A stretch of DNA of 9,109 nt, taken from contig JAGBXE010000089.1 in NCBI GenBank assembly GCA_017629455.1, forward strand, positions 1 through 9,109, read 5' to 3'. The notes beneath the pieces were generated by a model that saw only the letters and a program-made list of their open reading frames with translations, did no database searches and was not told the DNA's origin. Positions 1 through 6,636 of this stretch are shown piece after piece (within the stretch, counting starts at the first letter, position 1; every line of letters begins with the position of its first letter). Position numbers and translations under genes: made by a program. This DNA comes from Kiritimatiellia bacterium (GTDB lineage: Bacteria > Verrucomicrobiota > Kiritimatiellia > RFP12 > UBA1067).

Positions 1-816
1 AATAATGAAAATGATGTGCGCGGCTTGGTAGATGAATTTGGGCGCTTTGTAACTACGCGTATTAACTGGCAGAGTAAGGCGGAGAATCTTGCCGACGTAG
101 CTTATGAGCTTAATATCGGTGTTGATTCGTTTGTTTTCCTGGACGACAACCCCGCCGAACGCCTTGAAATGAAGGCGAAACTTCCAGAAGTAGAAGTGGC
201 TAAATGGCCGCCTTCATCGTTTGAGGCGTATTTTCCAGAGCACGAGCTTACAGCAGAAGACCGCGTAAAGACCGAGCAGTATCGCGCCGAGGCCCTACGC
301 CGCGATATGGTTGCCAAGATTAGAGAATCCTCCACCTATGATTTGTGGCAGGAGCTTAAAGCATGGCTCGATGTGCGCGAACTTGCCGAAGAAGATGTTT
401 TGCGCGTAGCGCAGTTAAGCCAAAAGGCGAGCCAGTTTAGCGTTCTAACAAATCGCTATCAAGAAGATGAAGTGCGCAAATGGCTTACATCTAAAAATGA
501 GCGAACATTCACTGTGCGCGCAGGTGATATGTTTGGTGAGCAGGGGCTTGTTGCGTTTGTGCGGATTTCATTTTCTAACTCGTTGTCCAATGCTGAAATT
601 CTCGATTGGACAATGAGTTGCCGCGTTGCCGGGCGCGGGCTAGAGGAGTGTGCATGGGCTGAGATAGAGCGTAGGCTTAATAAGCCCTGCACAATTGCTG
701 CTAAATGGCGGCGTTCGCAGAAGAATAAGCCAGTCGAAAACCTCTTTGAGCGTCTTGGGTTTAATGTACTTTCCATAGATTCAGCGGAGAAAAAATATGA
801 ACGAGTTTCTCGATAG
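1..816 (+). CDS. FkbH-like HAD-IIIC phosphatase/glyceryl transferase, C-terminal part (5' truncated by window)
   Basis: The frame is open from base 1 and ends at TAG 814-816, giving 271 visible residues; the N-terminal HAD nucleophile motif lies outside the window. The first residues (NNENDV) match the family's 'SKNNE.DV' segment. Next come the INW..K.ENL stretch and the late HAD motif FLDDNPAER (about residues 46-54), both hallmarks of FkbH-type proteins. Residues about 120-265 form the family's GNAT-like C-terminal domain, with AQLSQKASQF, an LTNRY segment, FGEQGLV and a closing SCRVAGRGLEE. Characterised FkbH proteins take 1,3-bisphosphoglycerate, remove phosphate and load a glyceryl unit on an ACP, giving C3 starter or methoxymalonyl-type extender units in polyketide pathways. 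The overlapping ACP gene next door is the obvious acceptor. The family is clear; the substrate is inferred, since HAD-IIIC proteins also occur in other pathways. Confidence 0.9.
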   Translation, partial: NNENDVRGLVDEFGRFVTTRINWQSKAENLADVAYELNIGVDSFVFLDDNPAERLEMKAKLPEVEVAKWPPSSFEAYFPEHELTAEDRVKTEQYRAEALRRDMVAKIRESSTYDLWQELKAWLDVRELAEEDVLRVAQLSQKASQFSVLTNRYQEDEVRKWLTSKNERTFTVRAGDMFGEQGLVAFVRISFSNSLSNAEILDWTMSCRVAGRGLEECAWAEIERRLNKPCTIAAKWRRSQKNKPVENLFERLGFNVLSIDSAEKKYERVSR

Positions 817-1006
817 GATTTCAGCCGTTCTTGAATCACCCGTTACCGAAGAGACGAAATTCCGCGAGGTCGATGGGTGGTCGTCGCTTATGGTATTCGG
901 GCTTTTGGTGACGCTCGAAAACGATTATGGAAAGCGTATTGATATCGCGGAGCTTTCAAAATATGAGACGGTAGGCGATTTAGCGCATCTTGCGCTCTCA
1001 GCCTGA
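797..1006 (+). CDS. Acyl carrier protein
   Basis: A 69-residue protein with the length and helical pattern of a free-standing ACP. The phosphopantetheine site is most likely Ser30 in GWSSLM, where most ACPs have DSL; the Asp before the serine is replaced by Ser, but the attachment serine and following Leu are kept. The rest (LENDYGKRIDI, then YETVGDL before the last helix) fits the small ACPs that accompany FkbH proteins. The start is supported by GGAGA at 786-790, six bases upstream of the ATG. The gene overlaps the end of the FkbH gene by 20 bp in another frame, implying coupled translation. It probably carries the glyceryl or other acyl unit loaded by FkbH, and is presumably converted to holo form by the PPTase domain two genes downstream. 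The partners are inferred from context. Confidence 0.9.
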   Translation: MNEFLDRISAVLESPVTEETKFREVDGWSSLMVFGLLVTLENDYGKRIDIAELSKYETVGDLAHLALSA

Positions 1007-1035
1007 GCAATGTAGATTGACAGAAATTTGCTGTA

Positions 1036-2439
1036 ATGGATAATGATATAGCGATAGTCGGCATGAGCTGCAGGTTTGCTGGGGTAAACTCTCCAGCGGC
1101 GCTTTGGTCATCTATTCGTGAGCAGCGCTCTCATCTCACGCCGCCATCGCCTGGCCTAGAAATTCCCATCGGCAGAAGTGGCGTCTTCGCCAAGCCGTAC
1201 CCTGCACGCATAGGGCAGTTGGGCGAACTTTATGCATGCGTGCCTTCAATGCAGAATTTTCCGCGGCAGGTGAATGCAGGCGAGAACCAAGACTTATATT
1301 TTGCAACTCAGTTAGCCTTCGACGCTCTCGCCGATGCCTCTATGCGCCCGCACGCCATAGACCCGATTCGTGGAACTGTGCGCTTAGGTTACGCTCCGCC
1401 GTTTAATGCCTCTACTGTAAACTGGCTTCAGCACACATCGTTTCTCGATCAGACGATGGAGATTATCCGCAGGTTCTTTCCAACGGCCCAAGCGGAAACT
1501 CTCGATGCTGTGCGCGCTAAACTTGTAGAGTCGCTACCGCCGCCTAATGCCGAGTCGTTTCTTCTTGGCGCCGGGTATAGGTTTGTCTCATGGATTGCGC
1601 GTGAGTGTTCATTTTCAGGTGCTGCAACGATAATGGACGCCGGCGCACTTACTGGGGCAGCTTCCCTGTCGTCTGCAGTCGACGATCTAGCAAATTTCAG
1701 AGCCGATGTTGCGCTTGCTGGCGCACTTACTCCGCCATTTAGCAGAGCATATCTTGAGGGGCTTGCCGGCGAAGTGCCGTTCTCGCGCCGTTCGGAGCTC
1801 CATCCTTTTGCGCAAGATCAAGACGGTACGCTCCCGGGCGAAGGTGGAGCTTTCTTTGTGTTGAAGCGTAGAGCAGATGCTCTGCGTGATCGCGACCGCG
1901 TCTATGCGTTAATTAGGAGTGTTGCAATTGGTCATGGTCCTCAAGATGATTTGACCGCAGTTTTCTCGGAGGCCGCCGCCCGCGCAAAAGTGCCTGTTAG
2001 AACTATCGGTTTAGTTGAGGCTGACGGCTCTGGTATTCGCTCTGCTGAGGCGCGCGAGCTTGAGACGATCCGCCGCATGTGGGGGCCGCATAAGCCGGGT
2101 CTTCCGCTTGTAGGCGTAGGATCGGTAAAGGGTAATATCGGGCACACCTTGCGTGCGGCGATGGCAGCCGGCGTTATAAAGGCTGCGCTTGCGCTTCATA
2201 AAAAAGTGTTGCCAGCGCAAATTCCCGCCGTGCGCGCGGCAGATGAAGTTTCCGACCTTGCCTCTAGCGCGTACTTGCTTAATTCGGAGCGTCCATGGAT
2301 TACTGGTGACAGCTCCAGTCCGCGCCGCGCGGCGGTAATGGGGTCTAATTTTGATCCAGCAAATCCGATTGGCGAAACTTCGTTGTTGGGTCGTTCGGCA
2401 GTAATTATTCTTGAAGAAGAGCCGGAGAATCGCGCATGA
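1036..2439 (+). CDS. Catalytically degenerate ketosynthase-fold protein (pseudo-KS / chain-length-factor-like)
   Basis: A 467-residue single-domain protein with the beta-ketoacyl synthase framework: IAIVGMSCRFAG at the N-terminus, VALAGA (about 225-230), PFAQDQDGTLPGEGGAFFVLKR (about 257-278; family form PFD..ADGFV.GEG), and KGNIGH with H370. Aligning back from VALAGA, the nucleophile-elbow DTAC motif reads DAGA at 201-204, so the active-site Cys is Ala204. The first catalytic His (VEAHGTGT) is Asp330 in VEADGSGI. The usual GGTNAH segment is absent; SNFDPANP and an unrelated loop precede the final VIILEEE. Only one of the Cys-His-His triad remains, so condensation is not expected. Known KSs with a replaced Cys act as chain-length factors (type II and PUFA systems) or decarboxylating KSQ domains; KSQ keeps both His, so a chain-length-factor-like or structural role fits better. 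An in-frame stop at 1018 limits the start; no clear ribosome site precedes the ATG. The stop overlaps the next start as ATGA. Confidence 0.85.
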   Translation: MDNDIAIVGMSCRFAGVNSPAALWSSIREQRSHLTPPSPGLEIPIGRSGVFAKPYPARIGQLGELYACVPSMQNFPRQVNAGENQDLYFATQLAFDALADASMRPHAIDPIRGTVRLGYAPPFNASTVNWLQHTSFLDQTMEIIRRFFPTAQAETLDAVRAKLVESLPPPNAESFLLGAGYRFVSWIARECSFSGAATIMDAGALTGAASLSSAVDDLANFRADVALAGALTPPFSRAYLEGLAGEVPFSRRSELHPFAQDQDGTLPGEGGAFFVLKRRADALRDRDRVYALIRSVAIGHGPQDDLTAVFSEAAARAKVPVRTIGLVEADGSGIRSAEARELETIRRMWGPHKPGLPLVGVGSVKGNIGHTLRAAMAAGVIKAALALHKKVLPAQIPAVRAADEVSDLASSAYLLNSERPWITGDSSSPRRAAVMGSNFDPANPIGETSLLGRSAVIILEEEPENRA

Positions 2440-5400
2440 CAGAGCTTGTTGTAATAAGGGCCGCTAATGACGAGTGCCTCGCCGCCGAGATTGCTCGTGT
2501 GGCAGCGTTTCTTGCACGCGCTCCTAGTGTGTCGCTAGCTGATGTCGCCTGCACATGTGCAAAGATGGTTGGCCCGTCAGCAATTTCAGTCATTGCAGAA
2601 GATGTCGCATCTCTTCATGCCCGGCTAGTTTCGGCGCATTCTCGCATTATTGCCGGGGCGCAGAGAATACGTGACAAAAGTGGAACGTACTATTTCCGCG
2701 AGCACCTCTTAGGTGCAGATGCTGGCAAGTTGGCATTTGTTTATCCGGGTGTGCCTTCATTCTACCCCGATATGATGCGCGATTTAGCAATCGAACAGCC
2801 TGAGTGCCGCGCGGCTTTCGATGAGTTAGAAGAGGCGCTTGCCGGTGATAGCGAGTTTACGCCTTCGTCATTTATCTTTCCGCCTGCGCCTTATTATCGG
2901 CACGATGCCGACATCTTTCGTTCTGGCGCATATGCGCAGGCGTTAGTTTCAACGTATGCTGCGTGTTCGGCGATGACGAGAATGCTTTCTATCGCCGGCA
3001 TTTCGCCCGACGGCGTCGTTGGTTTTGCAGGAGGCGACCTTGCCGCGATGATGTGCTCGGGGGCGGCTGGCTTACCTTCTCGGCAAGATCGCGTAAGAAT
3101 AATTTCCGACATATATAGAATCGTATATAAAGCCGTCAACCACGGTGGCCTTATGAAGGTGGTTGTCTTTTCGGCTATTTCGCGCCGCCCAGGTGAAGCA
3201 GAATCTGTCGTTGCGGCATTCCCGCAAGGAGAGATTGCGCTTGCAGTCGATTTCTCTCCGCGCCAGAAAACATACATTGTCAGTGAAGATCGTGCGCAGG
3301 AAGTTTTAGATGCGTTCGCCGCGGCAGGCGTGCGCACGGTTGTACTTGCTCTCGATAGGCCCTTTAATACGCCGCTATGTTCCGATCTCGTGCCGGCCGT
3401 ACGAAAGTTTGCTGACCGCTGGATGAAGCGCGAAAGCATCTGCGATGTATATTCATGCGCAAGCGCCGAGCGCTTGCCGCGCGGCGTGCGCCATGCACGC
3501 AAAGATACAGCGAAGCGTTGGGCGCGGACGGTGCGTTTTGAAGAGACAGTGCGCAAGATGTATGAAGATGGCTACCGCGTCTTTCTTGAGGTAGGCCCGC
3601 GCGGTCTTATGACGGCTGCCGTATCGGATACTCTACGCGATATGCAGCACGCGGCAATACCGCTTAATTCAATTCATCGCAGCGGTTCTCTTCAGATGCG
3701 CCATGCCCTTGGTCAGCTTGCCGCGCTTGGAGCTAATCTTGATACTGCGCCGTTTCTTGTGCGTTCGAAAGCCAAGTGTCTTGATTTTGACGCGGCGCTT
3801 CCGCCCGAAGAACGCCGCGATTCTGAAATGCGCCTTTCGCGTGCGTTTCCGCGTCTTACGCTTCTTACGCCAGGAGATTCGCTTATCGGTCAGGTGCAAT
3901 CGGGCGAGTTAGGCGAGCCCAAGGCCCGTGGTGCAAAAGCAGCTCAGCGCGCAGCAGCCGTTGCGCAACTTGCGCGCCGTCGCAGGCAGTTTGATTTTGG
4001 CGCGCTTAATCCTCTCGTTTCCGATGCCGACCTTGTCTCTTCAAGCCCTGGCGTTTCCGTTGAAATTACAAAAGTGTTTAGGCTTTCGGAATTGCCGTTT
4101 ATAGGTGACTTCGCTTTCGGCACAAGCCAGATGAGTTATTCAGATCCTAACTTAAAAGGGCTTATACCACTTGCGATTTCTGTCGGTGTAGAGATAATGG
4201 CGGAGACGGCGCTTTTAGTTGCTCCAAATAGGTATCTTGTACGTATTGAAAATCTCGTTTCACGGCGCATGCTTTCCTTTGAGACGGGCGAGCTTAAGCT
4301 TTACGTTAAGGCTGAGCGTGTGGCACATGGCCAGAGCGATGAGATTGCCGTAAAAGTTCAAATACGAGACGATTCTCCTAACGCGGCATACACGTGGCCC
4401 GCTATGGAGGCGACTGCCGTGTTTGCCGCGCGTATGGCGTCGGTTGGTACGTCCTTACCTGAGCCTCTTGAGCGTCCTCGCAGCGTTCACTGGTCTGGGC
4501 GTGATATTTATCCCTCGCGCCTTTGCTGCGGCAGTAGGCTTCGCGGCGTGCGTTTTGTCGAAACATGGAGCGAATCGGGGCTTGATTACGAAATTGTCGT
4601 GCCGCCTCTAGCCGGGAACGTTGCCTTTACGCGCTTTCCGTTGTGGTCGGTAAATCCGCTTCTGTTGGAAATAGCTCTTAGCGGGTTTGCCGTCTGGCGC
4701 AGCCACGAACGCTTTCAAGGCGCCGCATCGTTTCCATTTAGGATGCGCAGGCTTTCCATAAAAGGCTTCTCGCCGAAAGAGGACGCAAAGCTTAAATGTT
4801 ATATGCGTTTAACCGGCGTTACGCCGGAAAGTCAGCTTTGCGACATATCAGTTACCGATGGCAACGGCCGTGAGATAATGGAGGTTTCAGGTTGGGAGGA
4901 GCAAATTGAGCGCGTTCCAACTGAATACCGCGATCTTGTGCTTCAGCCTGCTACGACTTTTATAACGTCACCTCTCGATCCAGAAGCGTTCGGTGATCCT
5001 GGAACCGATTTTTCTTCGGCGCTTGTGGCGGATGTACCTTACGCGCTATTTGCCCGCAACGAAGAGAGGTGGCTACGGATGCTTTCGTATGTCGTACTCG
5101 GCGCCGATGAGAGGCGTGATTTTGCCGAGATGTCGGGCTCGGCAGCAAGGCGTACAGAATGGCTATTTGGGCGTATAGCGGCCAAAGAGGCCGTGCGCAG
5201 GTTCTTGCGGCAGTTCCATCAGGCGCGTTGGAGCGATGCCGACGTTCGAGTTTGGCCCGATGGTTCCGGTAAACCCCATGCGCTAGGAGCATGGAACGAC
5301 TACCTTTCCGAAAGGCTCGATATAGCAATTGCGCATACCGATCAGTTCGTTATAGCCGTAGCCGCCGCTAATGCGAGAGTCGGTGTCGATGTGGAGTCGC

Positions 5401-5747
5401 TCTCGCGTGATATTTCTGAAGAGTTTGCAAAAGGCGTTTTCGTTGCTGAAGAACTTGATCTTGCAGCTTCCGCAGCCGATGCTTCTCATGCGGCAGTAAA
5501 ATTCTGGTGCGCCAAAGAGGCCGTTTCAAAGGCTTTGGGAACTGGTATTAGGTATAGCCCCAAGGAAATGAAGATTACCGGCTTTATTGCTGATACTGGC
5601 ACGGTGACGGTGCGGCTTGAAGGCGCGTGGTCGTCGGCGTTTCCTGCTTTCCGTGGGCGCGACATACCAGTAACGATCAAGACTGTTAGAGAGCATGCGC
5701 TTGCTTCTTGCTTTATTCCATCTACGCTCTTTTCGGATGAAATCTAA
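2436..5747 (+). CDS. Pseudo-acyltransferase / pseudo-dehydratase / 4'-phosphopantetheinyl transferase fusion
   Basis: A 1103-residue, three-part protein. AT region (about 97-440): the framework is clear (KLAFVYPG, VRFEETV, VFLEVGPRG, a late HRSG segment), but GHSxGE reads GFAGGD at 196-201 (Ser to Ala198) and the second catalytic His (PYHTPL) is Asn311 in PFNTPL. Linker (about 445-535): includes an Ala/Arg-rich stretch near 497-517; no ACP or KR. DH double hotdog (about 540-830): LPFIGDFAFG puts Phe559 at the catalytic His of HxxxGxxxxP; LLDxxxQ reads LLEIALS (Glu745, Ser749); VSGWEE ends it. PPTase (about 865-1095): appears intact, with GRIAAKEAVR, IAIAH, GVDVE (Asp985, Glu987) and WCAKEAVSKALG (Lys1027, Glu1028, Lys1032). 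It should transfer phosphopantetheine from CoA to ACPs such as the one encoded upstream. GGAG at 2424-2427 supports the start. The architecture recalls PksE and glycolipid/PUFA-like PKSs. Family assignment is strong; loss of AT and DH activity is from hand alignment. Confidence 0.88.
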   Translation: MTELVVIRAANDECLAAEIARVAAFLARAPSVSLADVACTCAKMVGPSAISVIAEDVASLHARLVSAHSRIIAGAQRIRDKSGTYYFREHLLGADAGKLAFVYPGVPSFYPDMMRDLAIEQPECRAAFDELEEALAGDSEFTPSSFIFPPAPYYRHDADIFRSGAYAQALVSTYAACSAMTRMLSIAGISPDGVVGFAGGDLAAMMCSGAAGLPSRQDRVRIISDIYRIVYKAVNHGGLMKVVVFSAISRRPGEAESVVAAFPQGEIALAVDFSPRQKTYIVSEDRAQEVLDAFAAAGVRTVVLALDRPFNTPLCSDLVPAVRKFADRWMKRESICDVYSCASAERLPRGVRHARKDTAKRWARTVRFEETVRKMYEDGYRVFLEVGPRGLMTAAVSDTLRDMQHAAIPLNSIHRSGSLQMRHALGQLAALGANLDTAPFLVRSKAKCLDFDAALPPEERRDSEMRLSRAFPRLTLLTPGDSLIGQVQSGELGEPKARGAKAAQRAAAVAQLARRRRQFDFGALNPLVSDADLVSSSPGVSVEITKVFRLSELPFIGDFAFGTSQMSYSDPNLKGLIPLAISVGVEIMAETALLVAPNRYLVRIENLVSRRMLSFETGELKLYVKAERVAHGQSDEIAVKVQIRDDSPNAAYTWPAMEATAVFAARMASVGTSLPEPLERPRSVHWSGRDIYPSRLCCGSRLRGVRFVETWSESGLDYEIVVPPLAGNVAFTRFPLWSVNPLLLEIALSGFAVWRSHERFQGAASFPFRMRRLSIKGFSPKEDAKLKCYMRLTGVTPESQLCDISVTDGNGREIMEVSGWEEQIERVPTEYRDLVLQPATTFITSPLDPEAFGDPGTDFSSALVADVPYALFARNEERWLRMLSYVVLGADERRDFAEMSGSAARRTEWLFGRIAAKEAVRRFLRQFHQARWSDADVRVWPDGSGKPHALGAWNDYLSERLDIAIAHTDQFVIAVAAANARVGVDVESLSRDISEEFAKGVFVAEELDLAASAADASHAAVKFWCAKEAVSKALGTGIRYSPKEMKITGFIADTGTVTVRLEGAWSSAFPAFRGRDIPVTIKTVREHALASCFIPSTLFSDEI

Positions 5748-6541
5748 TGACTGAGCTTAAATATCCCCCCATTCTTTCTAAAGATCCTTTCGGCGAATTA
5801 AAGCCTAGCCGTTCATTGCCTGCAGGTATGCGGCGGCGTTTTCCCGACCGAGCATTAGTGATGACGACTGGCAAGTGCTTTGAAATGTGCCCGCACTGCA
5901 CGCGGCGTTACATTTTAGGCGCGAGCGATTATGTCGATACGCCCGAGAAACTTGCTAAATGCGTCGATTGGGTTAAGCGCCAGCCAAAGATAAGGGATAT
6001 TCTTCTTTCTGGGGGAGATGTTCTTACGCTTAGCGATGAAAAAATAGCAGAATTTGTCTCGGCATTCAGTAATTTACCGCAAATAAGCATCGTGCGCATT
6101 TGTACGCGTGCGTTAGTTTCATCTCCTGAGCGCGTAACGACGAAATTGGCGCGGATTTTAGCTTCGTGCGGAAAAGGCAAGGTTTGGGCGAATGTTCATA
6201 TAAATACTGCTTTTGAAGCAAAAATTGCAACATCTGCCGCAGCAAGGCTAGTTGATAAAGGAATTCCGGTTTCATCGCAGACAGTGCTGCTAAAAGGGGT
6301 AAACGATACTCCTAGAAAGATGCTTCAGCTCTTGCAAGCGCTTTCTGCCGCGAGGATTCGGCCGTATTATGTATTTCAGTGCGATCCTGTTTCAGGGCTA
6401 AGTGAACGTTTTGGCGTTCCGCTTGAAAAGGCAAAGGCTATTGAGGCGTGGTGCGCCGAGCGCATTGGCGGGCTTTCGATGCCGCGTTTTGTTGCCGATT
6501 TACCTGGCTCAAAGCGCAAAACGCCGATAGATTTACTTTGA
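5747..6541 (+). CDS. Compact lysine 2,3-aminomutase-family radical SAM protein
   Basis: A 264-residue cytoplasmic enzyme of the KamA/EpmB (YjeK) family. The radical SAM cluster motif is CFEMCPHC (Cys44, Cys48, Cys51) followed by TRR, whose Arg53 matches the substrate-carboxylate Arg134 of clostridial lysine 2,3-aminomutase. SGGD is at 88-91. Asp213 in QCD and Asp251 in VADLPG match Asp293 and Asp330, which bind the lysine side-chain amine, and Lys258 lies seven residues after Asp251, the spacing of the PLP lysine (Lys337). These residues favour a lysine-type substrate over glutamate. The protein ends six residues after Lys258, so the C-terminal zinc/oligomerisation part of the roughly 416-residue KamA is absent, and it is also shorter than EpmB (about 342). 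It starts inside the preceding stop (TAATG), indicating coupling to the PKS-like operon and a role in making a beta-amino acid unit (inference). An EpmB-like housekeeping role is the alternative; no epmA or efp is visible. Confidence 0.85.
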   Translation: MTELKYPPILSKDPFGELKPSRSLPAGMRRRFPDRALVMTTGKCFEMCPHCTRRYILGASDYVDTPEKLAKCVDWVKRQPKIRDILLSGGDVLTLSDEKIAEFVSAFSNLPQISIVRICTRALVSSPERVTTKLARILASCGKGKVWANVHINTAFEAKIATSAAARLVDKGIPVSSQTVLLKGVNDTPRKMLQLLQALSAARIRPYYVFQCDPVSGLSERFGVPLEKAKAIEAWCAERIGGLSMPRFVADLPGSKRKTPIDLL

Positions 6542-6556
6542 CGGCGTCGGGGAGCG

Positions 6557-6586
6557 TTGATATCCAGAGGACAGTTATGTTAAAAT
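6557..6586 (+). promoter_or_regulatory. Probable sigma70-type promoter for the sulfatase operon
   Basis: TTGATA (6557-6562) and TAAAAT (6581-6586) are separated by 18 bases, each close to the sigma70 consensus. It lies just after the radical SAM gene ends and about 50 bases before the chosen sulfatase start, leaving a short leader. It sits where composition and gene content change, which supports a new transcription unit. No hairpin terminator for the upstream operon was seen between 6541 and 6557, so read-through is possible. This is by eye only. Confidence 0.5.
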
Positions 6587-6636
6587 GCGCGCAAATGGTG
6601 GGCGGCATCTCATTAAGAGAAAGGTCGGGGCGTGTG

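Noticed and set aside
1023..1035. Imperfect palindrome around CAGAAATTTGCTG before the KS start
   Set aside because: The match is short with a mismatched pair and an odd centre, no second copy was seen, and it is too weak to call an operator.
1017..1044. TTGACA (1017-1022), 16-base spacer, GATAAT (1039-1044), resembling a strong sigma70 promoter
   Set aside because: The -10 element lies inside the first codons of the KS-like gene, so a transcript would begin after its ATG and remove the conserved IAIVGM start. Probably coincidence, at most an internal promoter for the AT-DH-PPTase gene.
2894..3556. Long antisense open frame (220 codons) opposite the AT region, and similar minus-strand frames elsewhere such as 7519-8541
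   Set aside because: They mirror strongly coding + strand genes, have arginine- and serine-rich low-complexity composition and no recognisable motifs; they are shadows of codon bias.
1036..5747. Reading the KS and AT-DH-PPTase genes as decayed pseudogenes
   Set aside because: There are no stops or frameshifts over 4.7 kb, spacing and overlaps are clean, and framework motifs and the PPTase are intact. Substitutions cluster at catalytic residues, which fits selected pseudo-enzymes better than random decay.
5747..6541. Assigning the radical SAM gene as kamA or epmB by name
   Set aside because: Lysine-type residues are present, but the length fits neither protein and context suggests a pathway role, so no symbol is given.
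6448..6636. N-terminal extension of the sulfatase gene to 6448
   Set aside because: The extra 63 residues overlap the end of the radical SAM gene in another frame, show no homology pattern, bury the signal peptide, and span the likely promoter.
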